A DNA stretch of 64,000 bases from Liquidambar formosana (Eukaryota > Streptophyta > Magnoliopsida > Saxifragales > Altingiaceae). Below the pieces are notes generated by a model. That model was not told the DNA's origin, did not search any database, and was given only the letters and a program-made list of their open reading frames with translations. Below, in pieces: positions 34,001-43,976 of the stretch; within the stretch, counting starts at the first letter, position 1, and each line of letters opens with the position of its first letter. A program made the position numbers and the translations under genes. Location: NCBI GenBank assembly GCA_039720395.1, contig CM077833.1, positions 17,111,133 to 17,175,132 of the forward strand, written 5' to 3'.

Positions 34001-37000
34001 TTCAGAAGTGAAGATAATGAGGCCAGCAAAGATTAGAGGGAGGATGTCATCAAACAACTAAGAGGAGAACTCCCTTCTTCAAGAAACATCCAGCATTTCA
34101 CAATATTAGGAGGAGAGCTGTACTTCAGAGGAAGTGAGGGCATTCTGAGCAGGTGTATTGGGAAGACCCTCGCAAATGAAGTATTGCACAAAATCCATAG
34201 GGAGAGATGTGGGGTCCACGATGTCAGCCTTTACAGGCAAATACAACGACAAGGGTATTATTGGCCCACCATGGCCAAGGAAGCGGCTGTTTTATAACAA
34301 AGATGTTTGGGATGCCAGAACCTCCCCAACAAAGAGGAATACTGTTTTGGAGATGAACGAGATTGGCGATCCCCGTACCTCGACTACCTTATAGAAAACA
34401 CTCTCCCAATTGAGCCAGCAGAGGCTATTCGGATTAAAAAGAAGACCTAGAGGTTTTTCCACAAGGGGGTAAACTCTTTAGGAAAAGGTTTGTTGGAGGG
34501 CTGCTGCGATGCATAGCGGGACCTGAGATTACCCGAGTTCTCGAAGAAGTGCACGCGGGCGCATGTGGCGAGCACCAAGGTGGCAGAAAACTCCTTCAGC
34601 AGGTCCTCGACATAGGATATTACTGGCCTACCATAGAGACGGAATGTTTAGCATTTACCAGGCGATGCCTTGCTTTCCAAGAACATGGCAATCTCATCCA
34701 CGCCCCCGCAGTCGAACTCCATAGCCTCTCCACCCTATGGCCTTTCCATACATGGGCTATAGATCTCATTGGGCCTATTTCAGCATCAGGAGGAGGGAAC
34801 ATCTGGATCCTCGCAGCAACGGAATGTTATACTAAAGGGGTAGAGGCGATACCTCTTAAAAAGGCAATTGGGGCGGCGGTGATGAATTTCATTATCGAAA
34901 ATATTGTCTGTCGATTCGGAATCCCGAAGAGAATCCTCTCCGACAATAGAACACCATTTGTAAACAGGCATGTTCGAAGTCTTTTAGCCCGATATGAGAT
35001 CGTTCATCACAAGTCCACCTCATATTATCCAAAAGGCAATGGGCAGCCCGAGGCCACTAATAAGACCTTGTTGAAAATCCTTAGTAGAATGCTACATGAG
35101 TACCCAGGGGCATGGCATGAGATGCTGCCCCTAGCTTTATGGGCCTACCGAAGCTCCAACAGAAGGGCAACTCAGGCTTCCCCGTTATCTCTGGTTTATG
35201 GGGCCGAGGCAATACTACCTGCGAAGATAGCAGTAACATCTGCGAGATTGGCACTAAGAAGCGAGGTTGATCCTGAGGACCGAAACGCTGATATCGAGGT
35301 TTTGGATGAAAGAAGGGACAAAGCCAAGAATAAGAACCTTGTCTATCAACGACGACTGTCTAGGGCCTATGATCAGCTAGTGAAGGCAAGAACGTTCGAA
35401 GAAGGTGATCTCGTACTAAGAGCGGCTCAGCATGTAAGGAGGGGAAGTGTGGCTCCGAGCAAGTTCTCGCCTAAATGGGAGGGACCTTATGTGGTCAAGG
35501 AAGCCTATAATACTGGCTACTACAGAATTGCAGAAATCAACTCAGATAGTCTGTCTCCACCAATCAATGCAATGTGGATCAAAAAGTTTTACCCATAAAA
35601 GAAAAGGAAGTCCAGTTTGTAAATGGGAAATCTTTCAAGCTATGTTATTATATGTTTTTGGAATGCTATCAAGAAGCAACTTTATTAATCGTAGAATAAA
35701 CAGAATGTGCATAAAAGACCTCTTTCCACAAATCACCCACGGGGCAACATGTGAGGGGCGACCTCCCCGCGTGACCTCGTGGAAGGATTGACATCACTAA
35801 TGCCCGATCGAGCTTCCATTACGAATTATGAGTAACATCCATGAGGAATTATTCAGATTCAATTCTTAGCACTACCACACCTTCAAGACAAGATTTTAGC
35901 CATTGCAAGGACATAACTCTCGGCCTAATACGTATTTCTGAGGAAAGCCTTGTTTCTTTGCCTTGGCTTTGACTGTTCAACAAAGTAGCAGTAGCAGTGA
36001 GAGATTACAGTCAAAGGGAAGATGAACGTTCAAGCGAAGTTAATAGGTTTAAACTTTCATTCCAATAAAATTACCCTCGGGGCAGAAAGCAAGGGGTGAC
36101 CTCCCCCTTGTGACCTCGTGGACGCATTGGCATCTTCGTGACCAATGAGGAGACATGCCTATTTTTTTTTCTCTCTTTCCAACACAAGGATAGAGAGTGC
36201 AATTCCTTACAAAAGAAAGAGGCGGAATGTGCGATAAACACTTCTTTTGTAAGAAATTACCCTCGGGGTAGAAAGCAAGGGGCGACCTCCCCTTTGTGAC
36301 CTCGCGGACGCATTGGCATCCTTGAGACCAATGAGGAGACATGCCCATTTTTTTTTTCTCTCTTTCCAACACAAGGATAGAGAGTGCAATTCTTTACAAA
36401 AGAAAGAGGCAGAATGTGCGATAAACACTTCTCTTGTAAGAAATTACCCTCGGGGCAGAAAGCAAGGGGTGACCTCCACCTTGTGACCTCGTGGACGCAT
36501 TGGCATCCTCGAGACCAATGAGGAGACATGCCCAACTTTCCCCTCCTTATATCCAAAGAAATGGGGGCAGCATAAGCAAATATTGGCAAAAGTTTTTACA
36601 AGATTGCCTTAAGATTAGGAGAAATTAAAAGAACCAAAGAATAAAAAAAATCCTTGTATTCCAATTCATAAAATTATGTACAATTACAAAAGGATGCAAA
36701 AAAAAAAAAATACATAAAAGCCTATGCTATACAAGATTAGGAGAAAACACAGCCTTGGGGTCAAAGTCTGAAGGAAGCTCCCCGTGGGCCTTCTCCATCT
36801 CCCCCTCTGCCTCTGCCAGCTTAGCCTTTAATGAAACCACGAGAAGCTCTACGTCTTTCACATCGCGAGATAGGCTCTACACGGCATCATTGGCACCGAC
36901 AAAATTGACAAAAGTAGCCACCTTGTCCACATCAGCACGGAGCCAGCTCACATCGATTTTAGCCTCCTCGAGGTCTTTCACAACATCAGAAATAAACTTC

Positions 37001-40000
37001 ACCCCCGAGAAATCTAGAGATCGTGGAGACTCCTGCATAAGCAGTTGAACCACTTTGGCAAGCGACTTGAGCAGGACCACCCTAAAACATGCAGAAAAAG
37101 GGCAGTCGCGGACGATGTCACCTTGCTTTTCAAAAACCTTCTCCAAAATTGGGGCGAAGGAGGATTGCACCCTAAAGCCGTGAACATCCACCCACACTGG
37201 CTCAGAGTGCACCCCCATAGGCCAGGTAGCTGCCCCGTCCAAAACAGATCTTGAATAAGAAGTGGGAGAGGAGCCATTGAAATCCAAACCTCGTGTCGTG
37301 GACGAGGAAGGTGGGCCAGAGGGCCGAGATGACAAGGCTACAAAAGAAAAGAATAGGTGTTAAGACAAGTAAATTTATACGAACAGTGATAAACGAAAAT
37401 AGACAAGAACAGAACAAACCTGGGGATCAGTATGACCTAAAGATGGATTGGCGGTGCCAGACATCGTAGATTGAGTGCCGGCTTTAAAATGTGTCTTGAC
37501 TACGACCACTACATCTGCAACCTCGATCTCGGCTTCAGCCTTGTTCCAGGTCTCAGCCTCAGTCTCAGCCTGATTTGTAGCCGCGGCCTTACCCTTGTTC
37601 TCTCCCGCCTTAGCCTTAGCATCAGCCTTAGCCTTGGCCTCCGCCTCAGCTACTGCATTGGGCTCAGCTACTGCCTTAGCTTCAGCATCAGCCTTGGCCT
37701 TAGCTTTAGCGTCAGCCTTAGCTTTGGCCTCAGCTTCTGCCTTGGCCTTGGCCTCAGCCTCAGCCTTGGCAGCCTTGGCCTTGGCCTCAGCAGCCTTGGC
37801 CTTAGCCTAGCATCAGCCGTGGCCTTGGCCTTGGCCTCAGTATCAGCCTTGGCCTTGGCCTCAGCATCAGCCTTGGCCTTAGCCTCAACAGCCTTGGCCT
37901 TGGCTTTGGCCTTGGCTTCAACCTCGATTTGGACCTTATCTTCTGCTACCTTGGCTTTTTTAGAGGATTTAGTGGCTTTGACCTTGGCCTGATCCCCCGC
38001 CCTGGCAGCTGTCTGCTCGCTCCTTGACCTCTACTTGCCTTAGCCTTCCCCGGCATAATTTTCCCTTCAGCAGCTTTGACAGACTTGGCCTAGTATGATC
38101 CCTCGCCTTTCCTCGCGGTTTCGGACTCACCATGGACGAGGGGTGCTGCTTTTACCGCGACCCCTTTTGTTATTGGGCCAACGATTTCCAAATCATCCTT
38201 TGAGTCGACAAAGATGTCCATATCCATCCGTGGGGGGATCACCTCTTGGGTTAGGAGTTTGGCCCTCTTAGAAGGAGGGGACACTGCCTCTTGCTCCTCG
38301 AGATCTGAAAGGGAAGCTTTCCTAAGCAGCCTCCGTTTTTGGGTAACAAGGAGGAGCTTGTGAGTCTTTAGAACCCGTGCTGTCGCCACCGTCCTTCAAA
38401 CCCGCGGGAGCAGCATTCTTGCCAGCTCCCACTAGGAACTCGAGCTCCTCATCCTTATCTATCCTCTCGGCCCCTGGAGTAGCGGGAAGCTCTCCTTCCT
38501 CTATTATGTCTTCATCAGTGGGGAAGTCCAAGGAGGGAGACAAGGATGCACTTTGCACAACCTGCAAGACCAACTGATCTAGATCCACGCCCTTGGACTG
38601 AAGCTCCTCCATAATGCCGCGAGAAAGGGAAACAGGAGGAAAGATTGGATGTTGAGACATGGTCTTGACCTAAAGAAATTTTAGTTAAAAAATAGAGTAT
38701 GGGTGAGTCAAAACCAAGAAAAGAAAGAAAAATAAAGATAAAAAAAAGAGAGAGAATGAAGAGAGACTTGCGGCTGCTTAGGCTTGCTAGAGCCACCTTC
38801 GAAATGAGGAACGAAGGTGGAAGGAGCTGCCTCAGCTGATTGGCGCTTCTGAGGCTTTGAGGGAACTACTGGCTCTTCCTCGGGATCCTTTCCTTTACCC
38901 TTCACCTCTCGCCGCGATGGCAGCCTCAAGGAATAATCACCGCGGTGGATGGTGATGGATAGGAACCACTTTGGGAAGAGAGGCCACAAAGGTCTTTGTA
39001 GGATTGGATCACCTTGACCCAGAACTTGGCGTACTCGTTTGAGCAGATTCCCACGCGGGACTTCCCAGGGAACATTATCTTCTTTACTGTATCGCGGAGA
39101 AGGGAGAGCTATGGATATGTGAACCGCGCGTCTGTCAGCACCATAATGCCCTCCAGGCGTGAAAATGTGCGGCACTCCTTGGTCAAAACCCAGCTTGCCT
39201 TGAAATCCTGTCTGTTGGATAGAAGACCGCGGAGGCACTATTCTCGACAGCCGCGAGGAGGTCACCTAGAAGGAGATTTGCCAAATAAAGGTTGTATATT
39301 GTTGGCACCTCCCCCTCAAATGTGGCAAATTCAACAATATGGTTTTGTTGAGGGCAGCAGCTGAGCCATTTCACCCCTGGGATCGGGGTCACTGTAGGGG
39401 CGTGGCACGAAATTCTGAGCCACGTCAATATAATCTGACAACTTCCTCTTGGTGGGGTCTACCCATCGCGTGGCCCTTGCCGCGGTACCAGGAATCTCCT
39501 TTCTCACTCGCACCCCATTTTCCACCACTTCTATCTTTTCTGTGGAAGGTAGCTTAATAGCTGAAAGAGCATACCCCTTAAAGTATTCATACAAGAACAG
39601 CTGAAGGAAGGAGGTGGAAATATAAGTATTGACCATATAATGCCCTTTTGATCACTCCAAGTCCTTCTTGATCATGTCCAGGCGGTAATACAAATTCCCA
39701 AGGAAAAACAGGGCCAGAGCCAACCTCGTCCCACCCGCGAGTCTGATAGCCAAGGGAAATACGCGGCTATTGATTCCATCCTCGGGCCCTCCCTCAAGGA
39801 CGTGCCGACAAAGCCAGTAGGCCACGAAAGCCTCTAATTCATAGTAGTTTTCGCGACCAGCGCCAGGCTTGGCACTCCTACCCTTGTTGCCAAAATCCTT
39901 GTAAAAATATTTTACCCACCCGGAGAGGGTGCATTTCTTCTGCGAACCGCCTATTTCAACAATGGCGTCACGCAAAGCTTCATCCGCTTTCTTTTCCTCA

Positions 40001-43000
40001 GGGGACAGAACTATCCCTGACTACTTTTCCTCACCAAAGGGTGGTAACCATGTCAACACTACTACGTCCTCGAGGGTTGGCCCAAACTCCCCCACGCGGT
40101 CACAAACATATGGGTCTCGGCAGACCAGTGAGAAAGTAGAAATTCCAGACTCTGCTTATCCCTCTTTACATCCAAGATAGCAGACAGCTTCACAGCCTTC
40201 AGAATCCCCGCATTTCGAAGTTTCTCACTCAAGGGTTCTACCTCGCACATCTCCTCAACCCATGCCTTCCACCTAGTGCCTGACTGTGAGTGAGACCCAA
40301 ACTGCATGCTGCTGGCTGGGAAGTCCCTCATCTCAATACAGAAGCGAGGAAGAGAACTCGCGGAGGGAAAGATGCCATCGCCACCCTTGGCTTCTTTAAA
40401 AGGAAGAACCATCTGGTGGCCAGGCTTCGCGGTGGGCCTCATTTCCCCTTTGTTGGCTATCTTCCAAAACCCATCCTCTATCAGATAAGTTTTCTTCCAT
40501 GTCGCAGTAGCAGGAACCTCCGGAACAACTCCGTCCTTATGAGCGTACACAGCGCCCGCAGAAGACATGACGGTAAACGAAAAAAGATATATACGCCGAG
40601 AAGGAAGCAAATAGAGAGATGAGAAATAGACAATAAACAGAAAGCACTTGCAGGGAAGAGAAAGTTAGAGACTTAAAGAAATGAGAAACGTAAAAAAGAA
40701 TGAAGAAAGCTAAGTGTCCTATTTATTCTAAAAGGAAGAGCAGAAGAAGAGTTACCATCAGAAGTCGAGGAGGAGAAGAAGTGGCTCGTAGCAATGATGG
40801 TGGCCGTAATAACGGGAATCGAGGCCGTATTGTTTCAGTCGAGCCCAACCACGGAGTGACACGTGGGCCACGACCTTCTGACAGACAATACAGATTTATT
40901 GCCGCACTTATGACAATCGCGTACGGGAACGATAGGGTTGCTTCCATTGCCAGGGCTCATCATGGTGCAGTTATGAGCTAAATGACAGAAAAACACGCTG
41001 TCACCCGCAGTGCACCAGGCGCACCAAGCAAGGGCATAGTGCCACGCGCATGACATGGGGCAACTATAGGCATATGAGATTTCAGGACATGTGTCGAAAG
41101 TGGAAATGTTATCCATAGGCAAGGAATGGGGTCCCACAGGGACACGTTGGAGTCATAAGATGTTTGGTACGTGACTCACATGATGTTTCATCTGCGAGGA
41201 TTAAGAGTTACGAGAGCAAGGTGCACACCCGAGGAAGGAGGGAATGTTCCAGGGTATAAAAGACAAAGAGAGTGCCGAGGGTGAAAAGCCGAGGGTCGAA
41301 GATTGGGAGGGTCGAGGATCATAGGAAGGGAGGAGTCGAGGTCGACTTAAAAGGTCACTTCCTCTATGATACCTCGGCCTCGTATGAGACAAATTAGTAG
41401 GCATTTAATGACTGACATAAGTTAGTAGAAGAGTTGGTAGAACAGACTGACTATATCAGAGGCCACCTTACCTAAGGACCCTCGAGGTCCCAAGCCCAAG
41501 TACAAATGACGTGACAAAGGACGGGCTTGCTGATCCTGAGAAGATCTACAAGCTCAATAGCCCTACTTGCTCCGGCAGAGCATTAAATGCCCTTGTGAGG
41601 TTATTCGAAGGGATCCCTTGAGTTGTCACGTCATCCCTGTTCATTGAGTAGTCACATCTTGGGCTCACTATATAAAAAGACCCAAGCACTGAAGAAAGAG
41701 ATTAGCAAAAATAGAGAGAAAAGAGGAGATAAGAGGAGAAAGAAATAAGATAGAAAAAGATAAAGAAAAGAAGAAAGATTAACATGAGAAGAGATAACCA
41801 GAGAAGATACTCTTCTGGTTTAGGAGGAAGTCTCCCATGGATAATGCCTTACTAAAGTCTTATAGATTCCCAATCATCCCTTACCCAGAACGGTACCCTC
41901 ACACTCAACTTTCATTCTCCTCGTGAATAGCTCATTTCTCACGTGTTTCCCTGCAGATTCCCTCACGTGCCGACCTCTCTCTGTACTTTCTTTGTTTGTT
42001 ATATTGAATCCAGAATCTCCCTTTCTACACCTCTCAATCTACCTCTCAAGATTAATGTGAGTCATAAATGATAATAAGCATGACAATAATGCATCCACGA
42101 GGACCAGGCATTGTCCTCAATCGTGGGAAGGAATTATAATTGGTCCGAAAAATCTTGCATGTATATATGCTCACATTAATTAAGATGTGTATATCTACCA
42201 ATCTTTTAGTGCCCAACAATTTTTGTAGTAGTTTTGAAAAAAAAAAAAAAAAAAAAGATTGGTTTTGTTGAGAGGATCCCATTGTTGTACTAGATCCAAT
42301 GAAAGGCTTCACATTTCATCATTTTGAATATTTGACCCACACGCTGATCAGCTTTTGAAAATATGAATGCAATAATAAATGAAGAACATGATAAAGTACT
42401 TGTTCAAAAGACTGCAGTTACTTTTGATAATTACAGTCAAATCATAACCATAAAAAATAAATTAATCGAGTGGATTTTTCTTTACATTTTCAATCTATTT
42501 TTATGATTATGCTATCATAAAGGCAATGACAGACTAAGTATGTGGACACAATATCGATAAAACCCCCAAAAAGGGGAAAACAAAGAAGGGCAGGGAAACA
42601 TACACAATAGGCAACAGAAAGAAGATTAAGATCCCATCCAAGCTTCCATGCTGATGGCTTCCTCTCCTTCCCGACGGCCCAAAACATTGACTGTATACAG
42701 CAAAAGAAGCATTGTAGGGTAGTAAGACGTAGTTTCGCTGGATATTGCTTCATAATGGGACCCTGAAAACAGAGAGCACTATTAATAATAAGGAAATGGG
42801 GTACAAAAAAAGAAGAAGAAAAAGACAGACATAATTCAAGAAATCATTCCCTGAGAGAGAGAGAGTAAATGGAACAGAATCTAGATGAAACCTGGAAAAT
42901 AAGCCAGGAAGACCAAGCTGTATTGGCTGCGAGCATGAGGAGTGCACCTTTGACCCAATCCTCTTTGTTACGAGATGGGTCTGTAGCGTCTTTTTGAATT

Positions 43001-43902
43001 TCTGGAAACCAATTCATGAACTTTACAGGAGGCCCCTTAACAAAAGCATACACCAAAGCCCCAGAAACACCTACGACAGAACCCAAAACCTTGGCCAATC
43101 CACGCAAATGTTTCACTGAAATGCTTTCCATCCTGATTAAATATTCAAATGCAGATTCTTCTTAGAAAACCGAAAAAAAAGAGGAAGAAATTGCTCCATT
43201 TATAAATCTCTAGTGCAAAAACATGTTGAAATTTGCATGGCTTTCATTTACCTAAAAAGAACTGCCATGATAAAGGTGATGGCAGGAATAGTGTTGGTAG
43301 CGGCAGTGACGAATGTCGCAGTGGTGTAGTTGATTGCAACATAGTAGAGATTTAAACTCAGAGTAGGCCTGAAATTTTGCAAATATGGAGGGATGTTAGA
43401 ATCGATATTATTTTTGTAATATGATTGATTGTAGTGTTGTTTCGTTCATTTTATAATTAATTAGAAAAGGTGGTGCAAAATCAAGTAATGGCATCAAGAT
43501 GAATGCAAGCACATTACCCGCATAAGGAACACAAGAAGAACTTGCAGAGTAAGTTGAATGACAGGGGAGCAGTCTCCTTACTGAAAATTTGAAAAAGAAA
43601 AATCACCCAAAAAAAAAAAAAAAAAGAAAAAGAAAAAAAATCACTGAAGTCAATAACAAGGAAAGGAAAATTTGAGGGGGGAAAAGGAGGTCCAATAACC
43701 TTTCGAGGAAGAAAGCGAATGGAGCTAAGGCAACGGAAGCGAAAGCTTGACGATAAACGACAAACACAAACGGGTTCATTCCTTTCGCTATGGCTGCCTT
43801 GGAGAGCATGGCCATGCCTGTATACACAAACTGTATGAAGATCATCACAATATAAGGCTTGTGGCTCTCCATGACCGTCACATAGCTAAGTAAACTCTTC
43901 AT
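26870..43902 (-). CDS. WAT1-related (UMAMIT/MtN21, EamA) transporter; seven exons, intron 5 holds a 13.6-kb retrotransposon
   Basis: Exons (minus strand): 43902-43700, 43580-43518, 43368-43252, 43132-42892, 42762-42604, 28007-27856, 27011-26870. All introns are GT-AG, the phases match, and the sum is 1077 nt = 358 residues plus stop, the usual size of the family. Landmarks: [17 protein letters not shown] in TM1, [21 protein letters not shown] in TM2, then [55 protein letters not shown], and in exon 6 [20 protein letters not shown] and MWKETLYWG; exon 7 adds [20 protein letters not shown] and a charged tail. About ten membrane helices with two EamA halves are expected. Known members export auxin or amino acids at the plasma membrane or tonoplast; the substrate here is unknown. 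An in-frame Met at residue 11 is an alternative start. Intron 5 (42603-28008, 14.6 kb) contains the gypsy element 28450-42029. Confidence 0.93.
28450..29352 (+). repeat. 5' LTR of the Tat element
   Basis: 903 bp, TGTAGGCATATGAG...CCTTCTACA. TATA-like GGTATAAAAGAC at about 28640 and CTATATAAAGAG at about 29057. Similar to 41065-42029 with scattered differences (most in the first 200 bases). Confidence 0.95.
29353..29374 (+). other. Primer binding site of the Tat element
   Basis: TTTTGGCGACTTTGCTGTGG directly after the 5' LTR, a PBS form common in Tat-type elements. The tRNA was not assigned. Confidence 0.6.
29385..31250 (+). pseudogene. gag pseudogene of the Tat element
   Basis: Starts [18 protein letters not shown] at 29385 and runs open to 30266. 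The gag core has [20 protein letters not shown] and [12 protein letters not shown], ending at a stop where family members read MSRTFTDKF (CGA to TGA). A frameshift follows, and the rest of the core is at 30350-30742 ([31 protein letters not shown]). From 30774 a zinc-knuckle-like region reads [19 protein letters not shown]. The product would form virus-like particles, but the stop and frameshifts prevent a full protein. Confidence 0.82.
31251..31898 (+). pseudogene. Protease region of the Tat element
   Basis: Aspartic protease: [20 protein letters not shown] (catalytic D in DGG) followed by INVMPL, then after a frameshift near 31370 the segment [20 protein letters not shown] and [18 protein letters not shown]. 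The shift makes the domain inactive in this copy. Confidence 0.8.
31990..33103 (+). pseudogene. Reverse transcriptase region of the Tat element
   Basis: Carries [71 protein letters not shown] and the catalytic box YVDDLVVKS, then [20 protein letters not shown]. Stops occur at about 32246 (RSFRP-stop-LEIQIKQ) and 32368 (GQI-stop), both at sites where the family has Gln or Arg. From 32425 to 33129 the frame is open. Confidence 0.88.
33104..34036 (+). pseudogene. RNase H and Tat-type second RNase H
   Basis: First RNase [24 protein letters not shown] and [24 protein letters not shown] frame change follows, then the extra RNase [43 protein letters not shown] and [12 protein letters not shown]. 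The second domain is the lineage marker. Several stops and shifts interrupt it. Confidence 0.82.
34090..35598 (+). pseudogene. Integrase of the Tat element
   Basis: A first HHCC-like module ([20 protein letters not shown] then YYWPTM and QRCLGCQ, 34170-34320) is followed by a [14 protein letters not shown] linker and a second one ([34 protein letters not shown], 34540-34690). In the second the last Cys pair is damaged. The catalytic core is open from 34549: WAIDLIGP (D), [11 protein letters not shown] (D) and [16 protein letters not shown] (E). A C-terminal domain with [20 protein letters not shown] ends at 35598. The 349-residue C-terminal ORF is intact; upstream frames are not. Confidence 0.88.
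35738..36540 (+). repeat. 186-bp minisatellite downstream of integrase
   Basis: Three tandem copies start with TTACCCTCGGGG at 36071, 36257 and 36444 (periods 186 and 187, the last partial). They include GGGGTGACCTCCCCCTTGTGACC and a T-run followed by CTCTCTTTCCAACACAAGG. A diverged fourth copy fragment is at about 35738-35800. Confidence 0.9.
36727..40569 (-). pseudogene. Antisense extra gene of the Tat element (plant-mobile-domain-like protein), intron-bearing, broken
   Basis: Antisense to gag-pol. Starts [16 protein letters not shown] (40569). The N-terminal half resembles the plant mobile domain/transposon-type domain of Tat extra ORFs: [77 protein letters not shown] and [15 protein letters not shown] intron of 98 nt (38767-38670) joins PKQPQ to [10 protein letters not shown] in frame and contains an in-frame stop; a second GT-AG intron (37419-37338) has good signals but the joined frame is off, so an indel is nearby. 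A Lys/Ala/Glu-rich repeat (37560-37960) follows, then a coiled-coil tail ([20 protein letters not shown]) ending at 36727. Breaks: one base missing in a G-run near 40088, stops near 40018, 38098 and 36876. Function unknown. Confidence 0.75.
40712..40726 (-). promoter_or_regulatory. Possible TATA box for the antisense gene
   Basis: AGAATAAATAGGAC on the minus strand, about 150 bases upstream of the antisense ATG, inside the element and before its 3' LTR. Weak evidence on its own. Confidence 0.3.
41065..42029 (+). repeat. 3' LTR of the Tat element
   Basis: 965 bp; begins TATAGGCATATGAG (first TG mutated to TA) and ends TTTCTACA. It has about 67 bases (from about 41854) that the 5' LTR lacks. 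Confidence 0.95.
42035..42603 (-). other. Remainder of WAT1 intron 5 (right of the element)
   Basis: AT-rich intron sequence with a poly(A) run near 42240. Together with 28008-28444 it makes the original intron of about 1 kb before the insertion. Confidence 0.8.
42604..43902 (-). CDS. WAT1-related gene, exons 1-5
   Basis: Five exons coding for residues 1-261. Exon 5 ends ..LNLLSVAYC before GTATGT. The protein cannot end here: the family continues with G(I/V)VVTG, which is found at 28007 on the same strand in the matching phase 0. Confidence 0.93.
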
Positions 43903-43964
43903 GTTGCACTACCCCTTTGGCCTCTTGTGATGATTTATATTCTGATTTGAGGATGGAGCTCCTC

Positions 43965-43976
43965 CATTTATAGAGA
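43965..43976 (-). promoter_or_regulatory. TATA box of the WAT1-related gene
   Basis: CTCTATAAATGG on the minus strand, 65 bases upstream of the ATG at 43902. It predicts a short 5'UTR of about 35-40 bases. Confidence 0.6.

Larger units (their letters stand above)
28450..42029 (+). mobile_element. Complete Tat-lineage Ty3/gypsy retrotransposon with antisense extra gene
   Basis: 13,580 bp: LTR 28450-29352, PBS, gag, protease, RT, RNase H, second RNase H, integrase (to 35598), a 5.4-kb 3' region, and LTR 41065-42029. The target duplication CCTCT is exact (28445-28449 and 42030-42034). The extra RNase H and the long region after integrase with an antisense ORF mark the Tat lineage (family knowledge). 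Coding frames are broken in several places, so it is not autonomous now. It lies in intron 5 of the WAT1-related gene, in the opposite orientation. Confidence 0.95.

Noticed and set aside
37471..37992. Plus-strand Leu/Ser/Ala-rich ORFs
   Set aside because: Mirror of the Lys/Ala/Glu-rich repeat of the antisense gene.
42604..43902. Reading exons 1-5 as a truncated pseudogene
   Set aside because: Exons 6 and 7 with matching phase, strand and family sequence are found beyond the inserted element.
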